Program-made: the position numbers and the translations under genes
Source of the DNA: JBBDIX01 sp050486225
GTDB taxonomy: Bacteria > Actinomycetota > Nitriliruptoria > Nitriliruptorales > Nitriliruptoraceae
Direction of reading: 5' to 3'
Length of the DNA: 64,000 nt
Assembly (NCBI GenBank): GCA_050486225.1
Contig: JBJHCV010000004.1
Coordinates: forward strand, 62,001 to 126,000
Notes under the pieces: model-generated
Told to the model about the DNA's origin: nothing
The model's input: only the letters and a program-made list of their open reading frames with translations
Databases searched by the model: none
Shown here: one piece after another, positions 7,772 through 15,763 of the stretch
Layout of the letters: every line of letters begins with the position of its first letter
Position numbering within the stretch: position 1 is the first letter of the stretch

Positions 7772-9160
7772 TCATCGTCCGACCACCCCAGTGCGGTTGA
7801 TGAGCACGTCGAGGGCCTCGTCCACCGTGGTCATCACCCGGCTCGCAGCCTCGAGTGCCCGCTGGTAGCGCACGAGGTCCACCATCTCCTCGTCGATGCT
7901 CACGCCGTGCTCCGATGCCCGCGAGATGGCCGCCCCGGTGGCCAGCCCGCGCATCAGGTCCGCCTCGCGACGCGCCGTGTGCACCTCCGCGGCGAGTCCG
8001 ACGACCGTGTCGGCGTGGCGCGTGTCGAGGCCGGCCGCCCCGGGATCCACGAACGAGGAGTGCGCGAGCGACGACAGGCGCTGTGCGTTCTGGCCGTCGT
8101 GGGGGCTCACGGCACCGGACCCGTCGACGGATCCGGCCGCGGCGAGCCGGTCGATGTCGCCCAGACCGACGGCGAGCTGCAGGGTGGCGAAGGGTTCGCC
8201 GGGGTCACCGAGCGCCAGCAGCGGTTCGCCGGGCTGGCCGTCGTCGGTGAACCCGGCCGCGTTGACGGTGTTGACCTCGGTGACCAGGCGTTCGACGAAG
8301 GAGTCCATCCGGTCGCGCGCCGCGGTCAGGTCGTCGCGCAGGAACGACTGCAGACCGCCGACCTGCCCGCGCACCGTGACGTCCTGCACGGTGCCCCCCG
8401 CAGCGGTGACCACGTCGACGTCTCGTCCCGTGAGGACGAGCGACCCGACGCCATCTCCGTCCAGCAGCGTCTCACCGCCGATGGTGACCACGGCCGCGCC
8501 GTCCTCGTCGACGACGGACCGAGCACCGACGAGTTCGGCGAGCTCGTCGAGCAGTCGGTCGCGGGTGTCGAACGCCTCGGACCCCACGTTGGACACGTGC
8601 AGGTTCGCGATGCGCCGATTGAGGTCGTCCAGGTCCTGCAGCGTGCGGTTCACCTGGTCGACGACCGCGTCCACGCGCTCGGCGGCCTGCTGTTCGGCGG
8701 TGTCCCACGCACCCGAGATGGAGCCGACCCGGCTGACCAGCGCGTCGAGCTCGTGGAGGACCTGGGTCCGCGTCACGGGATCGGACGGACCGTTGGCCCA
8801 GTCCTCGGTCGCGTCCCACAGGCGGCTCAGGTGCACGCCGATGCCGTGGTCGGGTTCTCCGGTGGCCTCCTCGAGCCCACCGAGCAGCTGGAGACGCGCG
8901 AGCGCGAACTGTTCGTCACCGACCGACGACCGGAAACGCGCGTCGAGGGCGTCGTCACGCAGGCGGTTGAGTGCAGCCACGTCGACGCCCGACCCGACGC
9001 GGCCGTGAGAGCCGGCATGGCTCGGTTGTGCCACGAGTTCGACCCGCTGGCGCGTGTAGCCGGGGGTGTTGGCGTTGGCGACGTTGTGGCTGGCCACGTC
9101 GATGGCCGTCTGGGCCGCCCGAACCCCCGACAGACCGCTGTACAGGCCGACGATCGACAT
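7772..9160 (-). CDS. flgK: hook-associated protein FlgK
   Basis: 462 residues from ATG 9160. The N-terminus has the rod/hook motif region (SGVRAAQTAIDVASHNVANA, then NTPGYTRQRV). The C-terminus (EEMVDLVRYQRALEAASRVM) is the matching D0 helix. The middle holds the extra domains expected of HAP1. FlgK caps the hook and is the first hook-filament junction layer. It starts three bases after the flgN stop, consistent with co-translation with its chaperone. Confidence 0.94.
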   Translation of the reverse strand: MSIVGLYSGLSGVRAAQTAIDVASHNVANANTPGYTRQRVELVAQPSHAGSHGRVGSGVDVAALNRLRDDALDARFRSSVGDEQFALARLQLLGGLEEATGEPDHGIGVHLSRLWDATEDWANGPSDPVTRTQVLHELDALVSRVGSISGAWDTAEQQAAERVDAVVDQVNRTLQDLDDLNRRIANLHVSNVGSEAFDTRDRLLDELAELVGARSVVDEDGAAVVTIGGETLLDGDGVGSLVLTGRDVDVVTAAGGTVQDVTVRGQVGGLQSFLRDDLTAARDRMDSFVERLVTEVNTVNAAGFTDDGQPGEPLLALGDPGEPFATLQLAVGLGDIDRLAAAGSVDGSGAVSPHDGQNAQRLSSLAHSSFVDPGAAGLDTRHADTVVGLAAEVHTARREADLMRGLATGAAISRASEHGVSIDEEMVDLVRYQRALEAASRVMTTVDEALDVLINRTGVVGR

Positions 9161-9163
9161 GGG

Positions 9164-9676
9164 TCAGAGCACCTCCCGCACTCGGCCACGTGGTCCGGGC
9201 GCCGTGGCGCCGACCCTGCCGGATGCGTCGTAGGTGGGCGTCGCGACGTGCTCCACGCCGCTGAGGAGTTCGAGGGCGCTCGCGACGTCGTCGAGTCGGT
9301 TGCGCGCCATCGAACGGTTGTCCGCCGCGACCTGATCGATCTCGCCTGCCAGCGAGGCGAACGTCGCGGCGTGATCTCGGAACGTGGTGTCGAACGGGGA
9401 CGGGGACCGCCGAGCGAGTTCGGTGAGCGACAGTTCGTCGGCCTCGACCCCCCATGCGTCCGCCAGTGCCTCGAGCGCCTCCTGCCGTCGGTCCTCGTGC
9501 TCGCGCAGGGTCGCGATGACCTCGTTGACCTCGTGCAGGGTGCTGGCCACGTCCTCGGTCGCGTCTGCTCCCAGCTGGAGCCTCGTCAGCGTCAGGCGGT
9601 ACAGCAGCTGGGTGACCACGTGGCGCTCGTCCCACAGGCGGTGGGAGAGCTGTTCGAGAAGGGCATGGTCATCCAT
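9164..9676 (-). CDS. flgN: FlgN-type flagellar export chaperone
   Basis: 170 residues, ATG start. Nearly all helical, with LLEQLSHRLWDERHVVTQLLY at the N-terminus and a heptad-rich centre (DVASTLHEVNEVIATLREHE), as in FlgN proteins that bind FlgK and FlgL in the cytosol before export. First gene of the flgN-flgK-flgL-fliW-csrA unit. The FliA-type -10 box ends only nine bases before the ATG, so the transcript probably has almost no leader and no Shine-Dalgarno site. Confidence 0.85.
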   Translation of the reverse strand: MDDHALLEQLSHRLWDERHVVTQLLYRLTLTRLQLGADATEDVASTLHEVNEVIATLREHEDRRQEALEALADAWGVEADELSLTELARRSPSPFDTTFRDHAATFASLAGEIDQVAADNRSMARNRLDDVASALELLSGVEHVATPTYDASGRVGATAPGPRGRVREVL

Positions 9677-9685
9677 GTCGCTGTG

Positions 9686-9711
9686 GTCGGCCCTTCGGCG
9701 GTTGGCTCAAG
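9686..9711 (-). promoter_or_regulatory. FliA-type promoter, copy 2 (flgN operon)
   Basis: On the minus strand: CTTGAG (9711-9706), 13 bases, GGCCGAC (9692-9686). Same sequence and spacing as the other four copies. With a start site 6-8 bases past the -10 box, transcription would begin at about 9678-9680, one to four bases before the flgN ATG at 9676. Confidence 0.75.
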
Positions 9712-9867
9712 GACTCCACGCGACCGCGGGCCACCACCGACCTCGACGAGCGCCCTGCGCGCACCGGACCCTGACCAGCGCGCGAGTACTGCACGGGCGT
9801 GGCATCCGGCCGACAGGAGGTTCCCACGCGCCACCAGACACGGTCGCCAGCCACCGGGAGGTCGCCG

Positions 9868-10587
9868 TTGCCGAGCCCGGCCATCGCGGTGTCCGCGTCA
9901 GACCTCGCCACGTCAACCCAGGGCCCCGGGGCGGCTGTCGGGCGTGACCCCACCACCGCTGCGCCCGGCTTCGCCGAGGTCCTGCGAGGCGTCGACCCGC
10001 GACTGCTGCCGTCGGTCGGCCTCGGCCACATGCTCGACCACTACGCCCAGTCCGCCCCGAGCGATCCCTCGACCAGTCCGGCCATGACCCGTGTCGGTGA
10101 CGGGTCGACGTCACGTGCGGCGCTGGGCGCGACCCCGGGCGTGGGCCAGGGGTCGTCGCCACTCGCCACGGCCACGGCCGACCCCTGGGGCTCGGCGGGA
10201 ACACGCCCGTCGAGCGTCGCGGACCCGGTGGGTGCCGCGGTGCTCACCGCCGGTGAGCGCTACCTCGGGGTCCCGTACCTGTGGGGCGGCACGGACCCGG
10301 CCACGGGATTCGACTGTTCTGGATTCGTCCAGCAGGTGTATGCGGACCTGGGGGTCTCGCTCCCGCGGGTGAGCATCGACCAGTCGCGCCAGGGCACTGC
10401 GGTCGCCGGACTCGGCCAGGCCCGGGCGGGCGACCTGGTGTTCTGGCGAGGGTCGGGCAGCAGGCCCAACCACATCGCCATCTACGCGGGCGACGGTCAG
10501 ATGCTGGTCGCCCCGAGGACGGGCGACGTCGTGCGCTACCAGCAGATCTCACGCACACCGGACGCGATCCGCCGCATCGTGGCGTGA
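9868..10587 (+). CDS. NlpC/P60 (C40) peptidoglycan peptidase
   Basis: 239 residues from a TTG preceded by GGGAG; no ATG or GTG fits better, so the start is uncertain. A low-complexity N-terminal half is followed by the NlpC/P60 domain: PYLWGGTDPATGFDCSGFVQ holds the catalytic Cys, and GSRPNHIAIYAGDGQM the catalytic His. Such enzymes cut D-Glu-mDAP-type linkages in the wall. Its place between the flgN operon and fliC suggests it opens peptidoglycan for rod growth, a role FlgJ plays elsewhere, and no flgJ is seen here. No signal peptide is clear, so export could use the flagellar pathway. That role is inference. Confidence 0.82.
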   Translation: MPSPAIAVSASDLATSTQGPGAAVGRDPTTAAPGFAEVLRGVDPRLLPSVGLGHMLDHYAQSAPSDPSTSPAMTRVGDGSTSRAALGATPGVGQGSSPLATATADPWGSAGTRPSSVADPVGAAVLTAGERYLGVPYLWGGTDPATGFDCSGFVQQVYADLGVSLPRVSIDQSRQGTAVAGLGQARAGDLVFWRGSGSRPNHIAIYAGDGQMLVAPRTGDVVRYQQISRTPDAIRRIVA

Positions 10588-10599
10588 CCCACGGACCGG

Positions 10600-10631
10600 T
10601 GCGGGGTGACGGCGCGATCGATCACCCCGCA
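10600..10631 (+). terminator. hairpin downstream of the NlpC/P60 gene
   Basis: TGCGGGGTGA (10600-10609) pairs perfectly with TCACCCCGCA (10622-10631) across a 12-base loop, 13 bases after the stop codon. No T-tract follows, as is common for actinobacterial terminators. Confidence 0.5.
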
Positions 10632-10695
10632 GTGATGGCCTAACGTGGCCGGTCGGCACATCCGCACCACTCCCCGACCAACGAGGCGCACTGGC

Positions 10696-11385
10696 ATGGC
10701 AACCGTGCTCGTCGTCGACGACGAACCGCAGATGCTCGTCGCCCTCGAGCGGGCCCTGTCGCACCTCGATCACGACGTGCTGACCGCACGCACCGGACGG
10801 GAAGGGCTCGACGTCGCGGTGACCGGTCGCCCCGACGTCGCACTGGTCGACCTGCGACTGCCCGACGTCAACGGCGTCGAGTTCGTCCGTCGGGTGCGCA
10901 CCTGGAGTGAGATGCCGATCATCATGCTGTCGGGCGAGACGTCGGTGAACGCCAAGGTCGCGGCGCTCGACGCAGGCGCCGACGACTACGTCGGCAAACC
11001 GTTCGCCCTCGCCGAACTCAGTGCCCGCATCGACGCCGCACTCCGTCGCTCGGAGAACGGCCCGCACCGGGGACCGGTCCTGCAGTACGGCGACGTCACG
11101 ATGGACCTGATGGCCCGCAACCTCACGGTCGCAGGCAGTGCGGTGCAACTGTCGCCGATCCAGTGGCGTCTGCTGGAACTGCTCGCGGGCAACCCGGGCA
11201 TGATCCTCACCCACGGCCAGATCATCACCGCCGTGTGGGGCGAGGCCTACGGCGACGAGATGCGCACCTCGCTGCGTGTCCACCTGGGCCATCTGCGGGC
11301 ACGGCTCGGCGACGACTCGGCCGAACCCCGGTACATCGCCACCGAACCACGCGCCGGCTACCGCTGGATCGCCGAACCCTCCTGA
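10696..11385 (+). CDS. OmpR/KdpE-family response regulator
   Basis: 229 residues from ATG 10696. The receiver domain (1-115) has the acidic pair in VVDDEPQM, phospho-acceptor Asp in ALVDLRLPDVNG and Lys in YVGKPF. The winged-helix DNA-binding domain (about 130-225) ends RYIATEPRAGYRWI, typical of OmpR/PhoB regulators. The receiver most resembles KdpE. No histidine kinase gene is adjacent, and it is not preceded by a FliA-type box. Its position between flagellar units may mean it controls fliC or is an insertion; the target cannot be read from sequence. Confidence 0.88.
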   Translation: MATVLVVDDEPQMLVALERALSHLDHDVLTARTGREGLDVAVTGRPDVALVDLRLPDVNGVEFVRRVRTWSEMPIIMLSGETSVNAKVAALDAGADDYVGKPFALAELSARIDAALRRSENGPHRGPVLQYGDVTMDLMARNLTVAGSAVQLSPIQWRLLELLAGNPGMILTHGQIITAVWGEAYGDEMRTSLRVHLGHLRARLGDDSAEPRYIATEPRAGYRWIAEPS

Positions 11386-11478
11386 GCGGCCCGCTCCCGG
11401 CACCTTCGCCCCGGGCGTGCGCGCGTCCGACGACACCGCGGCCCTCCACCGTCTCCGTGACGGACCTCTCCGCAAGTG

Positions 11479-11504
11479 CTTGAGCACTGCACGTGGCGGC
11501 CGAC
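11479..11504 (+). promoter_or_regulatory. FliA-type promoter, copy 3 (fliC)
   Basis: CTTGAG (11479-11484), 13 bases, GGCCGAC (11498-11504). Leads to a leader of roughly 50 bases before the flagellin ATG at 11562. Flagellin is the classical sigma-28 target, which supports the assignment of the box. Confidence 0.8.
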
Positions 11505-11546
11505 GGGGTGCGGGCCGACAACCGTCGGTGAGCAAGGGGCTACGAC

Positions 11547-11553
11547 ACGGAGG
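11547..11553 (+). promoter_or_regulatory. fliC ribosome site overlapping a candidate CsrA site
   Basis: CACGGAGG lies eight bases before the fliC ATG. It contains both the Shine-Dalgarno sequence and the GGA core bound by CsrA. In B. subtilis CsrA blocks hag translation through such a site. The same CACGGAGG precedes the flbD::motA start at 24533-24540. CsrA binding here is inference. Confidence 0.4.
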
Positions 11554-11561
11554 TCTCCCCC

Positions 11562-12770
11562 ATGCGCATCAACCAGAACATTGCGGCGTTCAACGCGTAC
11601 CGCAACCTGAACCAGACCCAGAGTCAGCTGACCGGTTCGCTCGAGAAGCTGTCGTCCGGGTTCCGCATCAACCGTGCCGCCGACGACGCGTCGGGACTCG
11701 TGAACAGCGAGAACCTGCGCTCCCAGATCGGTGGTCTGCGCGTCGCGACCCGCAACGCGCAGGACGCCATCAGCCTCGTGCAGACGGCGGAGGGCGCGCA
11801 GACCGAGGTGCACTCGCTGCTGCAGCGGATGCGTGACCTCGCGGTGCAGTCCGGCAACCTCGGGACCAACGACCAGGTGGCCCTGCAGGCGAATCAGGAC
11901 GAGATCGAGCAGCTCGTCGCGGAACTGGACCGCATCGCGGACCAGACCCAGTTCGGGACCCAGAAGATCCTCGACGGCCGGTTCTCCGGCACCGGCGGGG
12001 ACCCCGTGGACCTGATCACCCAGGCCGACGGGTCGATCGACGCCGGCACCGACGACGTGGTGGAACTCAACGTCGCGGACCTGTGGGACGCGGTCGGGAC
12101 TCAGCTCGACGCAGAGGAGATCGGCGACTACAGCGGTCGTGTCTCTCTGACGTTCGGACACGACGGTGCCGAGTTCTCCGTCGAGGTCGCACGCAACGCG
12201 TCGGCCAGTGACATCGCTCAGGCGGTCAACAACGAGCTCGCCCGACTGCACGAGGAGGACGGTCTCGCAGGCTGGGACGACTTCAGTGTCTCCGTCGACC
12301 TCACCGATGGCCTCGTGACCATCGAGGGTCCGACCGCAACAGAGGCGTTCACCGTCGACGTTGCGACGGCCCCCGGCGAAGGCGCGGTGTTCCAGGTCGG
12401 TGCGAACGCCGGTCAGGTCGTGAACGTGTCGATCAACGAGGTCTCCGCGACCTCGCTGAACGTGGACGCGATCGACGTGCTCACCGAGGCGGGCGTCAAC
12501 GATGCCATCGCGGCGATCGACGACGCGATCTCGAGCGTGTCGGCCAACCGGGCCGAGCTCGGTGCGTTCCAGAACCGGATGGAGTCGACGATCCGGAACC
12601 TGTCGGTGGCCGTGGAGAACCTCTCCGCTGCCGAGTCGCGGATCCGCGACACCGACATGGCCCTGGAGATGGTCGAGTTCACCCGGAGCCAGATCCTCTC
12701 CCAGGCCGGGACGGCCATGCTCGCGCAGGCGAACCTGGTCCCCCAGTCCGTGCTGGCGCTCCTCCAGTAG
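11562..12770 (+). CDS. fliC: flagellin
   Basis: 402 residues. The N-terminal D0/D1 region (MRINQNIAAFNAYRNLNQTQ, LEKLSSGFRINRAADDASGL) and C-terminal D1/D0 region (SAAESRIRDTDMALEMVEFT, then LVPQSVLALLQ) are canonical. The variable middle spans about residues 150-290. Exported by the flagellar type III system with FliS as chaperone, it polymerises into the filament. Its own FliA promoter and probable CsrA site suggest late-class expression and translational feedback. Only one flagellin gene is seen. The transcript's end falls in the low-quality stretch before the assembly gap. Confidence 0.96.
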   Translation: MRINQNIAAFNAYRNLNQTQSQLTGSLEKLSSGFRINRAADDASGLVNSENLRSQIGGLRVATRNAQDAISLVQTAEGAQTEVHSLLQRMRDLAVQSGNLGTNDQVALQANQDEIEQLVAELDRIADQTQFGTQKILDGRFSGTGGDPVDLITQADGSIDAGTDDVVELNVADLWDAVGTQLDAEEIGDYSGRVSLTFGHDGAEFSVEVARNASASDIAQAVNNELARLHEEDGLAGWDDFSVSVDLTDGLVTIEGPTATEAFTVDVATAPGEGAVFQVGANAGQVVNVSINEVSATSLNVDAIDVLTEAGVNDAIAAIDDAISSVSANRAELGAFQNRMESTIRNLSVAVENLSAAESRIRDTDMALEMVEFTRSQILSQAGTAMLAQANLVPQSVLALLQ

Positions 12771-12780
12771 GACCGGCCGT

Positions 12781-12892
12781 GGGGGGGGGGCCGCCCCCCC
12801 CCGGCGGCGCCCCCCCCCCCCACCCGCGGGAACCCACCAAAACGAAAGGCGGATAGTGGAAGAGAGCGCGGCCGACCCCGGCNNNNNNNNNN
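12781..12892. other. low-complexity sequence and 10-N assembly gap
   Basis: Runs of ten G, then long C runs (12781-12831), a short AT-richer stretch unlike the rest of the window (12832-12869), and ten N (12883-12892). The G-run/C-run pattern is probably a damaged or real GC-rich fliC terminator hairpin that broke the assembly. The gap length is nominal. The fliD promoter and part of the spacer may be missing. No gene can be supported here. Confidence 0.8.
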
Positions 12893-12928
12893 CCGCGGGA
12901 CGCCACCGCACACCTCGGAGGGACCACC

Positions 12929-14848
12929 ATGAGCAGTCAGGGACTGTTCTCCATCGGAGGCATCGCCTCCGGTCTCGACACCCACGAGATCATCGACCAG
13001 CTCCTGGCGATCGAACGACAGCCGATCGCACGCATGGAGCAGCAGCGTCTCCAGCTCGACACGACACGCCAGGCGTGGGGGTCGCTCAACACGAAGCTGT
13101 CCTCGCTGCGCTCCGCCATCGACCGTGTGTCGCGGCCACACCACTTCGAGCAGATGAGCAACGTCACGTCGTCGAACCCCGACGCCGTGAAGGTCACCTC
13201 CTCGGGCGTGCCAGCCGACGGCCAGATCACCTTCACGGTGTCCAACCTCGCCGCACGCAACCAGCACGCCTCCGGGGACACGTTCGATTCGCTGTCCGAC
13301 CTCGTCGGCGACCGCACGCTGACCGTCACGATCGGCGGAGAGGCGCACGACCTGACCGCGGGGCTCGCGCCCGAGGCGACGCTGGCGGACCTCGTCGCCG
13401 CAGTGAACAACGCCGACGTCGGCGTCGGCGCCCGTGCTCTGCAGGTCGCCCCCGGCACGTACCGGCTCGTGCTCGAGGCCACCGACACCGGAACGGACCA
13501 CGCGTTCACGGTGTCGACCAACGTCGAACCCGGCGGGTGGACGTCCTCGTTCACCGAGACCCAGCAGGCCGAGGACGCCGTGCTCATGGTCGGTGGCGTG
13601 CAGGTCACCCGCTCGTCGAACACGATCACCGACCTGCTCGAGGGCGCGGTGATCGAACTCGTCGACTTCCCACCCACGTCGGTCACGGTGCGCACCTCGC
13701 GCGACGTCGAGCAGGCCATCGAGGGCATCCGGGACTTCGTCACCTCCCTCAACGGCATCCTCGAGACGATCGACGACCTGACCGACTACGACCCGGAGAC
13801 GCGCGAGGCGGGTCCGCTGCAGGGCCAGGCCGCGGCGACGAGCCTCGCCATGTCGCTGCGCAGCGCCCTCACCGCGCCCGTCGGAGGACTGTCCGGTGCT
13901 GCGTCGCTGGCCAGCAGCGCCGGCATCGAGCTCACGCGCGACGGCCGGGTGGAACTCGACGAGTCGGTGCTGCGCGCCGCCCTCGAAGGCGACTTCGACG
14001 GGGTCACGCGCCTGTTCGCCCGCACCGGGTCGACCACCGACGAGGCCGCCACGTTCGCCAGTGTCACCAGCGCGACCCAGCCGGGCACCTACGCCGTGGA
14101 GGTCACCGAGCCCGCGAGCGCAGCGACGGTCGTCTCCTCGCATGATCACGTGGCGCCCTCCGTCGACACCACCATCCGCGTCACCACGGCGGCGGGCTCC
14201 ACCCATCTGCTGACCCTGACCGACCAGCACCAGACCGCACAGCAGGCCGCATCCGCACTGCAGCAGCAGCTCGACGACCTCGGCGTGTCGACCCTGAAGG
14301 TCGGTGTCGACGGCGATCGGCTCACCCTGTCCGACACGAGGGTTGGTTCGGCACACGGTTTCGCGGTCGAGGAACTCGACGACCAGGGCGAGGTCGTCGC
14401 CTCCGGCGAGGCGTTCGGACTGGCGACCGGCATGGTCACCGGGGTCGACGTCGCCGGGACGATCGACGGGCAGGCCGCGACGGGCACGGGCTCGCTGTTG
14501 CGGGCGGTCGCCGGGGACGCCGCCGGGCTGTCGGTGTCGGTCACCGGGGCTCCCGGTCCGTTCACCGTCACGTGGTCGCGTGGCGTGGTCGGCAACGTCG
14601 CCGCCGAGGTGGCACGCGCCGAGGGCGTCAACGGCACGATCTCGCGGGCACGACAGTCGCTCGAGGGACGGATGCGGATCTTCGACGACCGCATCGAGGT
14701 GTTCGAGCGCCGACTCGAGACCCGAGAGGCGACGATCCGTCGCCAGTTCCTCACGCTCGAGACCGCCCTGGGCCGGATGCAGGAGCAGAGCCAGTGGCTC
14801 GACCAGCAACTGGCGGGACTGAACGCCCAGCTGGGGAGGGGACGCTGA
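12929..14848 (+). CDS. fliD: flagellar filament cap protein FliD
   Basis: 639 residues from ATG 12929 with GGAGG upstream. The N-terminal D0/D1 segment (SIGGIASGLDTHEIIDQLLA, then RQPIARMEQQR) and the C-terminal coiled coil (RMRIFDDRIEVFERRLETRE, followed by RQFLTLETALGRMQEQSQWL) are typical of FliD/HAP2. At 639 residues it is longer than enteric FliD (about 470), with extra beta-rich domains around 330-560. It caps the growing filament and guides flagellin insertion. It overlaps fliS by one base. Confidence 0.94.
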   Translation: MSSQGLFSIGGIASGLDTHEIIDQLLAIERQPIARMEQQRLQLDTTRQAWGSLNTKLSSLRSAIDRVSRPHHFEQMSNVTSSNPDAVKVTSSGVPADGQITFTVSNLAARNQHASGDTFDSLSDLVGDRTLTVTIGGEAHDLTAGLAPEATLADLVAAVNNADVGVGARALQVAPGTYRLVLEATDTGTDHAFTVSTNVEPGGWTSSFTETQQAEDAVLMVGGVQVTRSSNTITDLLEGAVIELVDFPPTSVTVRTSRDVEQAIEGIRDFVTSLNGILETIDDLTDYDPETREAGPLQGQAAATSLAMSLRSALTAPVGGLSGAASLASSAGIELTRDGRVELDESVLRAALEGDFDGVTRLFARTGSTTDEAATFASVTSATQPGTYAVEVTEPASAATVVSSHDHVAPSVDTTIRVTTAAGSTHLLTLTDQHQTAQQAASALQQQLDDLGVSTLKVGVDGDRLTLSDTRVGSAHGFAVEELDDQGEVVASGEAFGLATGMVTGVDVAGTIDGQAATGTGSLLRAVAGDAAGLSVSVTGAPGPFTVTWSRGVVGNVAAEVARAEGVNGTISRARQSLEGRMRIFDDRIEVFERRLETREATIRRQFLTLETALGRMQEQSQWLDQQLAGLNAQLGRGR

Positions 14849-15249
14849 TGACGGTGCTCGCGCACGCGCACTACCAGCAGACGGCGACCCAGACGGCGAC
14901 CCCGGAACAGCTGGTGCTCATGATGTACGACGGTGCGATCCAGCGCATCGAACGCGCCGTCGAGGTGCTGGACGGGAACGAGGACGAGAACCACGAGGTG
15001 GCACACACGGCGCTCGTGCGCAGTCAGGCCATCCTCGACGAACTGCGCCTGTGCCTCGACCGCCAGCGAGGCGGAGCCATCGCGGACAACCTGGCCGACC
15101 TCTACGGCTGGTGCGTCGATCGACTCGTCGAGGCGAACCTGCGCAAGGACCCGACCGTGCTGGCCGACGTCCTTCGGGTCCTGGGCGACCTGCGGGACAC
15201 CTGGGACCGCGCCTGTGTCACCGGGGTGAACGCCGAGGCCTCGGCGTGA
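14848..15249 (+). CDS. fliS: flagellin export chaperone FliS
   Basis: 133 residues from an ATG sharing one base with the fliD stop. The conserved ATPEQLVLMMYDGAIQRIERA block defines FliS, followed by the helical bundle (ALVRSQAILDELRLCLDRQR) and YGWCVDRLVEAN. FliS wraps the flagellin C-terminus in the cytosol and delivers it to FlhA. A longer frame upstream lies in fliD and was rejected. Confidence 0.94.
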   Translation: MTVLAHAHYQQTATQTATPEQLVLMMYDGAIQRIERAVEVLDGNEDENHEVAHTALVRSQAILDELRLCLDRQRGGAIADNLADLYGWCVDRLVEANLRKDPTVLADVLRVLGDLRDTWDRACVTGVNAEASA

Positions 15250-15611
15250 GCGAGCACGTCGCGCCCCGTCCGACGTCGCCGCTGGTCGACGACCGTGGCA
15301 CGCCACGCGAGCCCGACGGTGTCGTGCCGGTCGACTGGGAACAGGCGCTCGACGGGATCGAGGCCGACCTCGACCGGGTCGTGCTCGCCCTCGCACGGGG
15401 CGACGACGTCCCGTCGTCGGCCTGGGCGGCACCCAGCGATCTCGGCGAGCTTCCTGCGGAACTCGTCGACCGTGCCCGGGCGCTGCTCGAACGCATCGCG
15501 CAGGCGGCCCTGCACTCCCGGGAACGCATGGCCGAACTCGACGAGGAACTCGAGGGCCTGTCGACCAGACGACGCGCTGCCGACGCCTACCGGGCCGGCG
15601 ACCCGCCCTGA
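15246..15611 (+). CDS. FliT-like flagellar chaperone candidate
   Basis: 121 residues, GTG start overlapping the fliS stop (GTGA). Acidic and largely helical: WEQALDGIEADLDRVVLALA in the middle, then ARALLERIAQAALHSRERMA at the end. It has no recognisable domain, but FliT-type proteins (FliD chaperones) follow fliS in many flagellar operons and have this size and helicity. The role is therefore from position, not sequence match. It is the last gene before the flgB promoter. Confidence 0.6.
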   Translation: MSEHVAPRPTSPLVDDRGTPREPDGVVPVDWEQALDGIEADLDRVVLALARGDDVPSSAWAAPSDLGELPAELVDRARALLERIAQAALHSRERMAELDEELEGLSTRRRAADAYRAGDPP

Positions 15612-15650
15612 GCGGAGTGCCCCGGCCAGCCGGGATGATCCCCCCAACCG

Positions 15651-15676
15651 CTTGAGTCGTCGCGCGCGCGGCCGAC
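15651..15676 (+). promoter_or_regulatory. FliA-type promoter, copy 4 (flgB operon)
   Basis: CTTGAG (15651-15656), 13 bases, GGCCGAC (15670-15676). It drives the rod, export and motor genes that are early-class genes in enteric bacteria. Dependence on the FliA-type sigma here would be a different hierarchy. Confidence 0.75.
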
Positions 15677-15712
15677 GGGCCGCACGACAACCGACATCAG
15701 GAATCCGCGTCT

Positions 15713-15740
15713 CATGGAGGAGGCTTCTGCCTCCTCCATG
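15713..15740 (+). promoter_or_regulatory. perfect hairpin in the flgB leader
   Basis: CATGGAGGAGGC (15713-15724), loop TTCT, GCCTCCTCCATG (15729-15740): a 12-base-pair perfect stem with a tetraloop and no T-tract. The 5' arm carries a strong but apparently unused GGAGGAGG. The 3' arm's CCTCC could instead pair with the real flgB ribosome site GGAGG (15751-15755). It looks like a translational switch or a CsrA (GGA) target rather than a terminator. Confidence 0.6.
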
Positions 15741-15763
15741 TCGTGTTCCGGGAGGGTCGCGCG

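Noticed and set aside
12870..12876. GGCCGAC box before fliD as a sixth FliA promoter
   Set aside because: No CTTGAG 13 bases upstream, and the surrounding sequence is unreliable; noted only with the gap.
12413..14809. Long minus-strand open frame (798 codons) across fliC, the gap and fliD
   Set aside because: Antisense to two unmistakable flagellar genes and running through N; a result of high GC third positions.
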